From CAYFUT01 sp964346395 (GTDB lineage: Bacteria; Bacillota; Halanaerobiia; Halobacteroidales; Halobacteroidaceae): DNA of 33,572 nucleotides. Position numbers and translations under genes: made by a program. Location: positions 1-33,572 of the forward strand of contig CAYFUT010000024.1 of assembly GCA_964346395.1 (NCBI GenBank), given 5' to 3'. The notes beneath the pieces are model-generated. The model did not search any database. It was not told the DNA's origin and worked only from the letters and a program-made list of their open reading frames with translations. Each line of letters opens with the position of its first letter. Within the stretch, counting starts at the first letter, position 1. Positions 7,572 to 14,756 of this stretch are shown piece after piece.

Positions 7572-8555
7572 TTACTTTTGTTTTAGGACTTCTTCAGCAA
7601 ATTCAGTATTTACTACTTGATTGTAAGGAACTTTTTCTTCCAGTTCTCCCGCTTCTTGAATAATCGTCTGCCAGCGGTTGAAGCTTTCTTTTTCCAGGAC
7701 AGGAGTGGGGGACCAGGTGTTTTGCGTTTTATACCGCTTAATTACTTTGACTAGGACTGAAAAGTCTAGTTCGGGAAAAGAAGGCCGGATAACTCTAGCA
7801 ATTTCAGTGGCGGAATGATTATAAGTCCATTTTTGAGCGCGGTAAATTGCCCGGGTAAAGGCTTTGATTGTTTTTGGATTGCGGTCCAGATAACTTTTGC
7901 GAGTCATATAAACAGTGTAGGGTACTTTACCTCCCAATTCACCTAGTGAGGCAACTACCTGGCCGGCCCCTGATTTTTCTAGCTGGGAAGCTTTAGGTTC
8001 AAACAACTGGACAAAATCGCCTAACCCGTTTTTGAAGGCGGGGGCATTGGAGTTAAAGTCAAGTTTAGTAACGATGTCTACATCGGAAGTTGGTTTAATG
8101 CCGTGTTTTTTAAGAGCGTGTTCTAATACCATTTGCGGTGCTCCGCCGGGTCGATTGCCGATAATTTTCTTGCCCGCTACATTTTGTATCTGAAAGTTGG
8201 GCATTGGTTTTCTGGCTACTAAAAAGGAACCCGCCTTCTGGGTTAGCTGAGCAAAATTGACCGGATGGTTGTCGGCTCCGCGTTGATAAATATAGATTGA
8301 AGGTTCTGGTCCGATTAGGGCTATATCAGCATTATTGGACATTAAAGCACTGGCTGCTTTATCGCCGCCCCAAGCGGTGGATAATTCAATTTCTAAGCCT
8401 TCTGCCTGAAAAAAGTTTTTATGTAGAGCTACGTATTGTGGAGTGTAAAAAATCGAGTGAACTACTTCATTTAATCTTAATTTTTTGGGTCCTGTGCAAC
8501 CTAGACTGGCAATTAAAATCAAGAGTAAACTAACTACTATCAGTTTTGTCCGCAC
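7572..8555 (-). CDS. NitT/TauT-type (NMT1/THI5-like) ABC substrate-binding lipoprotein
   Basis: Extracellular binding subunit, 327 residues, of the importer encoded further along the strand. The start is GTG at 8555 behind GAGGTGA. A signal peptide (KLIVVSLLLILIASLGC) ends in a lipobox with Cys20, so it is membrane-anchored. The early block SIFYTPQYVALHKNFF followed by EGLEIEL and then NADIALIGPEPS is typical of the SsuA/THI5-like fold. There is no riboswitch that I can recognise upstream, so thiamine-precursor, sulfonate or other substrates remain open. It is separated from its partner genes by repeats and a terminator. Confidence 0.92.
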   Translation of the reverse strand: MRTKLIVVSLLLILIASLGCTGPKKLRLNEVVHSIFYTPQYVALHKNFFQAEGLEIELSTAWGGDKAASALMSNNADIALIGPEPSIYIYQRGADNHPVNFAQLTQKAGSFLVARKPMPNFQIQNVAGKKIIGNRPGGAPQMVLEHALKKHGIKPTSDVDIVTKLDFNSNAPAFKNGLGDFVQLFEPKASQLEKSGAGQVVASLGELGGKVPYTVYMTRKSYLDRNPKTIKAFTRAIYRAQKWTYNHSATEIARVIRPSFPELDFSVLVKVIKRYKTQNTWSPTPVLEKESFNRWQTIIQEAGELEEKVPYNQVVNTEFAEEVLKQK

Positions 8556-8670
8556 TTTAAATCACCTCTAAAGTTAATATTTAATTTTATAGTATTCAAT
8601 TTACGTTGCAGGTGTGAATTTAGGCAAAAAGAGTATTAAAGTAGTTTAAAAAAATAATTGAGGGTAAGTC

Positions 8671-8710
8671 AAAAAAGAACCCCCCTCCTAATTGGTTTAT
8701 GCCTGGAGGG
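8671..8710 (-). terminator. Probable terminator after the CotF-like gene
   Basis: On the minus strand CCCTCC and GGAGGG pair across a 16-base loop, and GGGTTCTTTTTT follows. It begins 14 bases past the stop codon of the CotF-like gene. The short stem makes it moderate. Confidence 0.5.
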
Positions 8711-8723
8711 AGGCTGTTTGCTT

Positions 8724-9080
8724 TTAGTAAGGGTTTTGAGTGTTGAGATAATCTGAGAACTGCTGTTCTGCCTGCTGAATTTCATTCTCATCGGCTGCCT
8801 GCAGTTCATAAAAACCTTCCTCGAACATTAGGTTGAATAATTTTCTCGTATCGTCATGAGTTTCCATCAAAATCTGTTTCACATCCTCGTGAAGGTCGGA
8901 ATGACTGGCTTCCCGGGCAAAAACATTAAAGTTATCAGTAAGGTATTTTTGGTTGGCGAGGATATCGTTTATAAAGTCTCGGTCGTTCATATCGGCAGTC
9001 TTCTGCTCCGAAACCGATTCCGACTTAGGATTTTTAATGGTTTTGGGATCTTGATTTTGCTGTGTCTGTTCTGTCTGCAT
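8724..9080 (-). CDS. CotF-family spore coat protein
   Basis: A protein of 118 residues. The first 30 are polar and low in complexity (Q, K, S, T rich); the rest carries the CotF/ferritin-like helix pattern: NDRDFINDILANQKYL, TDNFNVFAREASHSDLH, DVKQILMETHDDTRKLFNLM, EEGFYELQAADE and a C-terminal NPY. CotF-like proteins are spore-coat components in Bacillus and Clostridia. The ribosome site AAGGAGGTG precedes the ATG. It lies 51 bases after a second gene of related type on the same strand, so the pair is probably one sporulation operon. The family is recognised from the characteristic NDIL-KYLTDN-F and ETHD segments. Confidence 0.85.
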   Translation of the reverse strand: MQTEQTQQNQDPKTIKNPKSESVSEQKTADMNDRDFINDILANQKYLTDNFNVFAREASHSDLHEDVKQILMETHDDTRKLFNLMFEEGFYELQAADENEIQQAEQQFSDYLNTQNPY

Positions 9081-9131
9081 GAGAGGACACCTCCTTAAAT
9101 GATATTAGTTATTATTTTTTAAGCTAGCTCC

Positions 9132-9374
9132 TTAATGGACTTTAGCTTTTTGATTATTTAAATGCTGCAGGAGCATCTGATAATGTTTCTGATGCATTTT
9201 CCCTGATTCATGCAGGGCATTTTTGATTTTTTCACTTTGAGCTTCTTGTGCAAACTTGTTACATTTCTTCATGGCGACTAGTTCCCAGGACATAGCATCT
9301 TTTAAATAGGCTAGATCTTTAGTCGTCAGATAATTAGGCGGTTCTTTCATTCTATTTTGCTGTTGTTCAGGCAT
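9132..9374 (-). CDS. Small spore-coat-like four-helix (ferritin-like) protein
   Basis: 80 residues with an N-terminal tail rich in Pro, Gln and Asn, then two amphipathic helices: LTTKDLAYLKDAMSWELVAMKKCNKFAQEA and a helix ending GKMHQKHYQMLLQHL. This pattern (LSW..AMKKC.HFA.E and GKMHQ.HY..LL.HL) occurs in short proteins found beside CotF in clostridia. Ribosome site AAGGAGG precedes the ATG. It is first in a two-gene minus-strand unit with the CotF-like gene. A structural role in the spore coat is inferred from the neighbour; no metal-binding set is obvious. Confidence 0.78.
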   Translation of the reverse strand: MPEQQQNRMKEPPNYLTTKDLAYLKDAMSWELVAMKKCNKFAQEAQSEKIKNALHESGKMHQKHYQMLLQHLNNQKAKVH

Positions 9375-9592
9375 CTGTTTACCTCCTTTGTCTGATTATC
9401 GTTAATATTATGGGATAAGGAGCTGCAAATTATTAAAGAAATTTTAAAGGAAATTTTTGTTTTAATAAAAAGTTTATTACGGTTAAATGTAATTACTTTT
9501 AGTATTAGATTTTAATGTTAATCAAATAATATAATATGAGAAAACTATCTAGTTTTTTGTTCCTTATTTGAGGGAAAATTTAATTTTACTGA

Positions 9593-9621
9593 TTGACAAA
9601 AGTAAAAATTAATATTATAAT
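9593..9621 (+). promoter_or_regulatory. Consensus sigma-A promoter of the selenoperoxiredoxin gene
   Basis: TTGACA at 9593-9598 and TATAAT at 9616-9621 are both perfect and separated by 17 bases. Transcription should begin near 9628, giving a leader of about 30 bases that carries the ribosome site. Confidence 0.85.
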
Positions 9622-9640
9622 ATTAATAACTGTTATTAAT
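9622..9640. promoter_or_regulatory. 9-1-9 palindrome over the transcription start: candidate operator
   Basis: ATTAATAACTGTTATTAAT is a perfect inverted repeat (9-base arms, one central base) directly after the -10 box. A bound protein there would block transcription. The AT-rich 9-1-9 form resembles the operators of the Fur/PerR family, and a peroxide-sensing repressor would suit a peroxiredoxin gene. The identity of the regulator is inference. Confidence 0.6.
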
Positions 9641-9658
9641 AAAGGAGGTGCAGAATTT

Positions 9659-10381
9659 ATGAGTCCTTGTATTGATCCTACAGGTAGAGATAAGGAAGAA
9701 GAACAAGAAGTACAGGAGGAACAAGTTGAACAAAAAGTAGTTATTGAAGATAATCAAGAGGAGGCTACAACAGTGGAAGCAAGTGTGGGAGTTAAAGCTC
9801 CGGATTTTGAAGCAACTGCTCTAATTGACGGCGACTTTGAACAGGTTAAGTTATCTGACTATGAGGGACAATGGGTTGTGCTTTGCTTTTTTCCAGCGGA
9901 CTTTACTTTCGTCTGACCGACTGAACTGTCAGCAGTTGCTGACAAGTATGATGAACTGCAGGAGTTAGGCGCAGAGGTATTAGCAGTGAGCACAGATAAA
10001 GTGTTTACTCATAAAGTATGGGAGCGGGAAGAGCTGTCCAAGATGGTAGACGGCGGCATTCCTTATCCGATGATAGCTGATCCAACGGCGGAAATCGGCA
10101 AAAAGTACGGCGTTCATGATGCCAAATCAGGAGTACATCTGCGGGGCCGATTTATTATTGATCCCGACCAGGTAATTCAGGCTCAAGAAGTATTAACTGA
10201 TCCGGTCGGCCGCAATGTATCGGAATTAATTAGACAGATTAAAGCTTTCCAACATAACCGAGAAACGGGAGAAGCTACTCCTTCCGGCTGGGTACCAGGT
10301 AAGAAAACGCTGGATCCCAATCCGGATTTGGTTGGTAAGGTCTGGAAACAGTGGAATCCAAGCGACAATTACGATGAGTAA
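9659..10381 (+). CDS. Selenocysteine-containing peroxiredoxin (AhpC/Prx1 family), UGA at 9914-9916 read as Sec
   Basis: A thioredoxin-fold peroxidase of 240 residues that would reduce peroxides. Start ATG 9659 follows AAAGGAGGTG. The frame meets a single TGA (codon 86) exactly where peroxiredoxins have the peroxidatic Cys: FPADFTFV-TGA-PTEL, against FTFVCPTEL in the family. The same frame continues without a break to TAA at 10379, with all later family blocks: LGAEVLAVSTD, HKVWEREEL, PYPMIADPT, GRFIIDPD and GWVPG. A hairpin suited to SECIS function follows the TGA. Odd points: an acidic N-terminal extension of about 45 residues (EEEQEVQEEQVEQ) with Cys4, and no resolving Cys, since the usual VCP is ATP (GEATPSGW). 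Cys77 (VVLCFF) and Cys4 are the only Cys seen. Automatic annotation would split or truncate it at 9916. A PrxU selenoprotein is known from Eubacterium acidaminophilum. Confidence 0.93.
9914..9944 (+). promoter_or_regulatory. Selenocysteine UGA codon and bacterial SECIS-like hairpin
   Basis: The TGA (9914-9916) is followed after 10 bases by TGTCAGC-AGTT-GCTGACA (9927-9944), a perfect 7-base-pair stem with a four-base loop. The apical loop begins 17 bases after the TGA and has G at its second position; both fit the known bacterial SECIS pattern (loop about 16-37 bases away, a G among the first two loop bases). SelB would bind it to deliver Sec-tRNA. selA, selB, selC and selD are not in this window. 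Confidence 0.82.
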
Positions 10382-10396
10382 AGCTACTTAACTATT

Positions 10397-10424
10397 AATC
10401 CCCCGGTAATATCACCGGGGGATT
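10397..10424 (+). terminator. Terminator of the selenoperoxiredoxin gene
   Basis: AATCCCCCGGT pairs perfectly with ACCGGGGGATT around a six-base loop, beginning 15 bases after the stop codon. The downstream run (TAGTAT) is poor in U, but the GC-rich stem is strong. Confidence 0.75.
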
Positions 10425-10472
10425 TAGTATGAAACCTAATCAGTTTTTGACTAAATTAATAGAAAAATTTAG

Positions 10473-10500
10473 GTAGCGACCTGATATATCAGGTCGCTAC
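10473..10500. repeat. 28-base perfect palindrome, one of two GTAGCGAC elements; likely terminator for mnmH
   Basis: Outer arms GTAGCGAC/GTCGCTAC enclose inner arms CTGATA/TATCAG, giving a perfect palindrome. On the minus strand CTAAATTTTTCT follows, so it can end transcription coming from mnmH; on the plus strand TGTGTTTT follows. A second 28-base palindrome with identical outer arms and different inner arms lies at 25344-25371. Confidence 0.75.
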
Positions 10501-10543
10501 TGTGTTTTAGCACTAAAGTTTATCGTAGTTATATAATTTTGGG

Positions 10544-11623
10544 TCAATTATTAAATTCTAAATCTTCAACAAATTGAGATATCTGTTCAGTTGTTTTATC
10601 TAAATCATCTTCCTCAATCACCAGTGAAAATCTATCGTGTTGATCTTGAGAATGTTTATATAATGGGTCATAGTATTTGGTTAACAGAATTTCAATTACC
10701 TTTTTTAATTTTCCTGCCCGGCAGTTATCAACCAGTTGCTGATAGCCATCTTTACCTATTTTTTGCACAATATGTTTTTTAACTGCTGAAATTGATTCTA
10801 AAGTACGGTCAATGAAAGCTGATTTATCCTTTTCGTAGCTGTTGGAGTATTCACTAAAAATCCGGTTGACCCGCGCTTCTAGTGAACTTTCCAGTAGAAT
10901 ATGAATTCCATCTTCCATTGTGTCGAGGAAAAATTGAGGTAACACCGACATTCCAATCCGCTTACTTTCTGCTTCTACTGCAATGATAGGCTCCCCGTTT
11001 AATTTTTCTAATCTTTCCCACAGCAGTGAATCAAAGTGTTTCTGATTAGTAGGTTTCCCTAATCCAATACTGCCGAAGGCTGACCCGCGGTGGTTAGCCA
11101 ATCCTTCTAGGTCAATAATGGGAATTCCTTTAGCCTGTAATTTATAGAGGAGATCAGTTTTACCCACTCCCGTAAAGCCGTGAATTACCAATAATTTGCT
11201 TTTTAAATCATAATTTTCCAGTTGGTTCATAATAAATCGGCGGTAAGATTTGTAGCCTTCTTTTAATTTGTAGATATTTCTTAGGTTTATTAATTCACAG
11301 AAGGAGACGATACTTTCGCTTCTTAATCCTCCGCGTGAACAAAAGACAACGGTATTTTTATATTCTTCGGTTAGGGATTTGATTTCCTTTAACATTTCAG
11401 GCAGTTTAGGGGCTACTAATTCTACCCCTAACATTCTTGCCTTAGCCGGGCTTTCCTGGGTATAGATAGTACCTACTTGCTCCCGCTCTTGATTATTAAA
11501 AATAGGAATATTGACTGCTCCGGGAATAGTAGCTTCCTTAAATTCAGCTGGGGTTCTTACGTCTAAGTATAATGTTGATTCCGGTTCTAATTCCAATGAT
11601 TCTTGATAGGTAATTAAGTTCAT
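10544..11623 (-). CDS. mnmH: tRNA 2-selenouridine synthase (selenophosphate-dependent)
   Basis: Converts 5-substituted 2-thiouridine at the wobble position of tRNAs for Lys, Glu and Gln into 2-selenouridine, using selenophosphate; cytoplasmic. Residues 1-130 are a rhodanese domain (YLDVRTPAEFKEATIPGAVNIPIF) with the catalytic Cys95 in VVFCSRGGLRS, the motif that marks MnmH/SelU. Residues 145-359 carry a P-loop (GFTGVGKTD, 149-157) and the typical LEGLANHRGSAFGSIGLG block. The length of 359 matches the family. Ribosome site CAGGAGCG precedes the ATG. It is convergent with the selenoperoxiredoxin gene, so two separate uses of selenium, protein and tRNA, sit side by side. Confidence 0.95.
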   Translation of the reverse strand: MNLITYQESLELEPESTLYLDVRTPAEFKEATIPGAVNIPIFNNQEREQVGTIYTQESPAKARMLGVELVAPKLPEMLKEIKSLTEEYKNTVVFCSRGGLRSESIVSFCELINLRNIYKLKEGYKSYRRFIMNQLENYDLKSKLLVIHGFTGVGKTDLLYKLQAKGIPIIDLEGLANHRGSAFGSIGLGKPTNQKHFDSLLWERLEKLNGEPIIAVEAESKRIGMSVLPQFFLDTMEDGIHILLESSLEARVNRIFSEYSNSYEKDKSAFIDRTLESISAVKKHIVQKIGKDGYQQLVDNCRAGKLKKVIEILLTKYYDPLYKHSQDQHDRFSLVIEEDDLDKTTEQISQFVEDLEFNN

Positions 11624-12015
11624 AATTTAACGCTCCTGTGTTTAGATGTGTGACATTAGTAAAATAGATCATTGTGATTACAATAGTTATTAATTTAAGT
11701 ATCATAGACGTTAATTTAAACCAAAACTAACTTTTTATAAAAGCCTTTGACTGAGCTGACGCCTTATTACCCTACGAGTTTCTTTCAAGACTCTCCGTAG
11801 TAAAAACCACTTGCCTATAGCTGATAACACACCATATCTATAAAAACAAGGTAATTAAAAGATGCATTAAGTTAATGCGTATCAATTAAGTATGAATTTA
11901 CAAAACCTATATTGTCCCCTTCCGGAAAAAATATTCAATTCCTGCTTTTAAATCAGATTAAAATTAGAATTATTGTAACTTTTATAAAAAGTAATTTGAT
12001 ATTATTCTAAAATTA
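11624..12015. other. Long AT-rich gap between divergent mnmH and peptide-transport genes, with a structured segment
   Basis: No frame with a ribosome site is present. A more GC-rich segment at about 11735-11830 stands out. Read on the minus strand it contains CTACG...CGTAG arms (11772-11776 with 11796-11800), GGGTAATAAGGCG and GTCAGCTCAG, then a CTTTTATAAAAAG stretch, about 110-200 bases ahead of mnmH. It could be a leader RNA of mnmH or a leftover insertion-sequence end; I recognise no known riboswitch. The remainder shows nothing I can support. Confidence 0.35.
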
Positions 12016-12044
12016 TTGACATATGACTTTAAATTATTTATAAT
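12016..12044 (+). promoter_or_regulatory. Consensus sigma-A promoter of the peptide ABC operon
   Basis: TTGACA (12016-12021) and TATAAT (12039-12044) are both perfect with a 17-base spacer, 78 bases ahead of the binding-protein gene. This suggests strong, housekeeping-type expression. Confidence 0.85.
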
Positions 12045-12121
12045 TTATTATGAGTATTTATAAAATTTGGCACCAAAAAATGGGTATACACAAATTTTCA
12101 GTATTAGAGGAGGCTGAGTAG

Positions 12122-13720
12122 ATGTTAAAACAATTACAAAAAGGTTTAGTACTGTTAATGTTGGTCAGTTTAGTAGTAGGTATGGCGGTTGGTTGTGGGG
12201 GGCAGAATGAGACTCAAGAATCTGAGCAGCCAGAGCAGCAGGAAACAGCCGCAGAAGATACGGGCGAACCGCAGCCGGGCGGTGAATTGGTAATTACTGA
12301 TATGTCTTTTGATTCCGCCAAGACACTGGATCCTCATCAAGCTTCAGCAGCAGGTTCGATGCGCTATGTCGAGAATATGTACAATACCTTGCTGCGGTAT
12401 AAAAAAGGAACTTATGGGGAGTTAGAAGAAGATTTGGCTAAAGATTATTCTGTTTCGGAAGATGGTAAAGTTTATACTTTCAATTTACAGCAAGGTGTTA
12501 AATTTCACAACGGCGATGAATTAACTGCTGAAGATGTTAAATACTCTGTTAATCGAATTATTGATCAGGAAGTGAGAGCATCTCATTTTGATGCTTTAGA
12601 AGAGATTCAGACGCCGGATCAATATACGGTGAAATTTGTGCTGGAAAAGCCGGTAGCACCTTTTTTGACTTTTCTTGCTTATCCCATGAATGCAGTAGTT
12701 AATAAACAAGCGGTAAAGCAAAATGACGGTAATATTGATAATGTAGATGCCGGCAGTGGACCATTTCAATTAGGAGAATGGAAGAAAGATCAACATTTAG
12801 TTTTAAATAAATTTAAAGATTATTTTAAGGAAGGTAAGCCCTACTTAGATACAGTCAAATTAAGACCGATTCCTGATGAAACAGCGCGGACAACTGCTCT
12901 GCGTAATGAAGAGGTGGATATGATTCTGCAGGTAGCGTCGAAGAATGTGAAGACTTTAGAAAAAGAAACTGGTATTCAGGTAAATTCTGTGCCCGGTTCC
13001 TGGTGGGAATATGTAGGACTGAATACCACCAAAGAACCTTTTGATGACAAAAAGGTGCGGCAGGCAATTGCTTGGGGAATTGATCGTCAAGAATTGATTA
13101 ATATGGTTAAGTTCGGCATGGCGACTCGTTTGGCTGACGGGCCAATTCCGCCGGGACACTGGGCTCATAATTCTGAGCAAGTATATCCGGAGCGGGATGT
13201 AGAGAAAGCGAAAAAACTGCTGGCTGAGGCTGGTTATCCGGATGGTTTTAAGACGGAAATGATTGTGCTGCCGAAAGAAAACAACAAAAATGCAGCCCAG
13301 GTAATCAAGCAGCAGATGAAGGATCTTGGTATCGAAGTAAATATTCGTTCGTTAGAATCTAGTGTTTACTTTAATAAATTAGGGAATAAAGAGTTTGAAA
13401 TGACCCAGATCGGTTGGGTGGGATTTGTTGATCCGGATGAATTCCTTTATAATATTTTCCATACAGGAGAAAAGTGGAATCAGCAGGGTTATTCTAATAA
13501 ACAGGTAGATAAACTGTTGGAAAAAGGTCGGACTACAATTGATCAGGAAAAGCGGAAGAAAATTTATACAGAGGCACAGACTATAATTGCTGAAGATTCA
13601 CCGCTGGTATTTTTATATGTGAATGAACAGATTTCGGCTTTGTGGGATAAAGTGAAAGGATTTGATGTCAATCCCACAGTTAGTACTATTTCTTTAGAAG
13701 AAACCTGGTTAGAGCAATAA
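12122..13720 (+). CDS. dppA: Peptide ABC transporter substrate-binding lipoprotein (SBP family 5)
   Basis: 532 residues; captures oligo- or dipeptides outside the membrane. Signal peptide with lipobox AVGC (about residue 25), then an acidic linker rich in Glu and Gln, then the family 5 fold: LDPHQASAAGSMRYVENMYNTLLRY, LAKDYSVSEDGKVYTFNLQQGVKFHNGDELTAEDVKYSVNRI cut into the usual blocks, KKVRQAIAWGIDRQELINM and AEAGYPDGF. Ribosome site GAGGAGG precedes ATG 12122. It heads the operon with permeases and ATPases. dpp is used as a family label; nickel or sugar specificity is not excluded by sequence alone, but peptide is most likely given the peptidase genes downstream. Confidence 0.93.
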   Translation: MLKQLQKGLVLLMLVSLVVGMAVGCGGQNETQESEQPEQQETAAEDTGEPQPGGELVITDMSFDSAKTLDPHQASAAGSMRYVENMYNTLLRYKKGTYGELEEDLAKDYSVSEDGKVYTFNLQQGVKFHNGDELTAEDVKYSVNRIIDQEVRASHFDALEEIQTPDQYTVKFVLEKPVAPFLTFLAYPMNAVVNKQAVKQNDGNIDNVDAGSGPFQLGEWKKDQHLVLNKFKDYFKEGKPYLDTVKLRPIPDETARTTALRNEEVDMILQVASKNVKTLEKETGIQVNSVPGSWWEYVGLNTTKEPFDDKKVRQAIAWGIDRQELINMVKFGMATRLADGPIPPGHWAHNSEQVYPERDVEKAKKLLAEAGYPDGFKTEMIVLPKENNKNAAQVIKQQMKDLGIEVNIRSLESSVYFNKLGNKEFEMTQIGWVGFVDPDEFLYNIFHTGEKWNQQGYSNKQVDKLLEKGRTTIDQEKRKKIYTEAQTIIAEDSPLVFLYVNEQISALWDKVKGFDVNPTVSTISLEETWLEQ

Positions 13721-13733
13721 AGAATTAGTTATT

Positions 13734-13761
13734 GAAACTAGCCCTTTTCAGGGCTAGTTTC
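13734..13761 (+). terminator. Hairpin between binding-protein and permease genes (partial terminator)
   Basis: GAAACTAGCCCT and AGGGCTAGTTTC form a perfect 12-base-pair stem with a TTTC loop, then GCTTTTAAA. In an operon this position usually lets the binding protein be made in excess while allowing some readthrough to the permease genes. Confidence 0.75.
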
Positions 13762-13797
13762 GCTTTTAAACTGATAACTGGAGGTGAAATTAAGTAA

Positions 13798-14739
13798 ATG
13801 TGGAGATATATAATTAAACGGATTTTAATTGCAATTCCTGTTTTAATTGGTATTTCGCTAATTGCTTTCTTTACTATCAGATTGGTTCCAGGTGATACAG
13901 TTACCGCTATGTTAGGGGTTAATTATAATCAACAGCAGGCAGAAGTTCTGCGGCATAAGTACGGATTAGATCAGCCGCTGGTAGTGCAGTATCTAAAGTG
14001 GGTAAAAAATGTATTACGGGGAGATTTAGGCCAATCTTTCTTTACTAATGAACCTGTCTTCCAGTCGATTATTGCTCGACTGCCGGTGACCTTAGAATTG
14101 ATGTTTATGAGTCTGCTGTATAGTATTTTTATTGCCATCCCCTTGGGGGTGATTGCAGCTGTTTTTCGCAATCAACCGCTTGACTATGGAGCTAGTTTTT
14201 TAGGATTATTAGGGGTTTCTATCCCTAATTTTTGGCTGGGAACCTTGATGATTTTATTTTTCTCTTTGACATTAGGTTGGTTTCCTTCCGGGGGATTTGT
14301 CAGTCTAGGGGACAGCCTTTTAGGTAACTTACGCCATATGCTGCTGCCTTCGATTGCCCTGGGGGCTTCGGTAGGGGCGGTAGTCATGCGGATGACCCGT
14401 TCTTCTATGTTAGAAGTGTTGGGGAAAGAATATATTGAAATGGCCCGCGCAAAGGGGGTAACCCAGAAACTGCTGATTTTAAAGCACGCCTTAAAAAATG
14501 CTTTAATCCCGGTAGTTACTGTGATTGGTATTCAGATGGGATATCTGCTGGGGGGGTCGATAGTGATTGAAAAGGTATTTTCTTTACCCGGCGTAGGGCA
14601 ATTAGCTCTGCAGGCAATAACTAACCGCGACTATGCTTTGATGCAGGGAGCGATTTTATTTGTAGCTACTGGGTTTGTAGTAATTAATTTGATAGTTGAT
14701 ATTATTTATGCTTTTCTAAACCCACAAATTAGGTATTAA
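13798..14739 (+). CDS. dppB: Peptide ABC transporter permease, DppB type
   Basis: 313 residues, about six membrane helices. N-terminus MWRYIIKRILIAIPVLIGIS and the following FTIRLVPGDTV are typical of DppB/OppB; GLDQPLVVQYLKWV and GDLGQSF follow. The ATPase-contact loop is EYIEMARAKGVTQKLLILKHALKNA. Ribosome site GGAGGTGA precedes the ATG. It is 77 bases after the binding-protein gene, across a hairpin, and 17 bases before the second permease. Confidence 0.95.
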   Translation: MWRYIIKRILIAIPVLIGISLIAFFTIRLVPGDTVTAMLGVNYNQQQAEVLRHKYGLDQPLVVQYLKWVKNVLRGDLGQSFFTNEPVFQSIIARLPVTLELMFMSLLYSIFIAIPLGVIAAVFRNQPLDYGASFLGLLGVSIPNFWLGTLMILFFSLTLGWFPSGGFVSLGDSLLGNLRHMLLPSIALGASVGAVVMRMTRSSMLEVLGKEYIEMARAKGVTQKLLILKHALKNALIPVVTVIGIQMGYLLGGSIVIEKVFSLPGVGQLALQAITNRDYALMQGAILFVATGFVVINLIVDIIYAFLNPQIRY

Positions 14740-14756
14740 TCGGGAGGTGAACGAGT

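Noticed and set aside
9986..10381. A separate gene starting at GTG 9986 for a C-terminal peroxiredoxin fragment
   Set aside because: It has no ribosome site, begins in the middle of a conserved strand, and is in frame with the upstream part; reading the UGA as selenocysteine explains both pieces as one gene.
12068..12090. TTTGGCACC as a -24 element ahead of the dppA-type gene
   Set aside because: There is no GC-containing -12 element at the required distance, and a perfect sigma-A promoter lies just upstream at 12016-12044.
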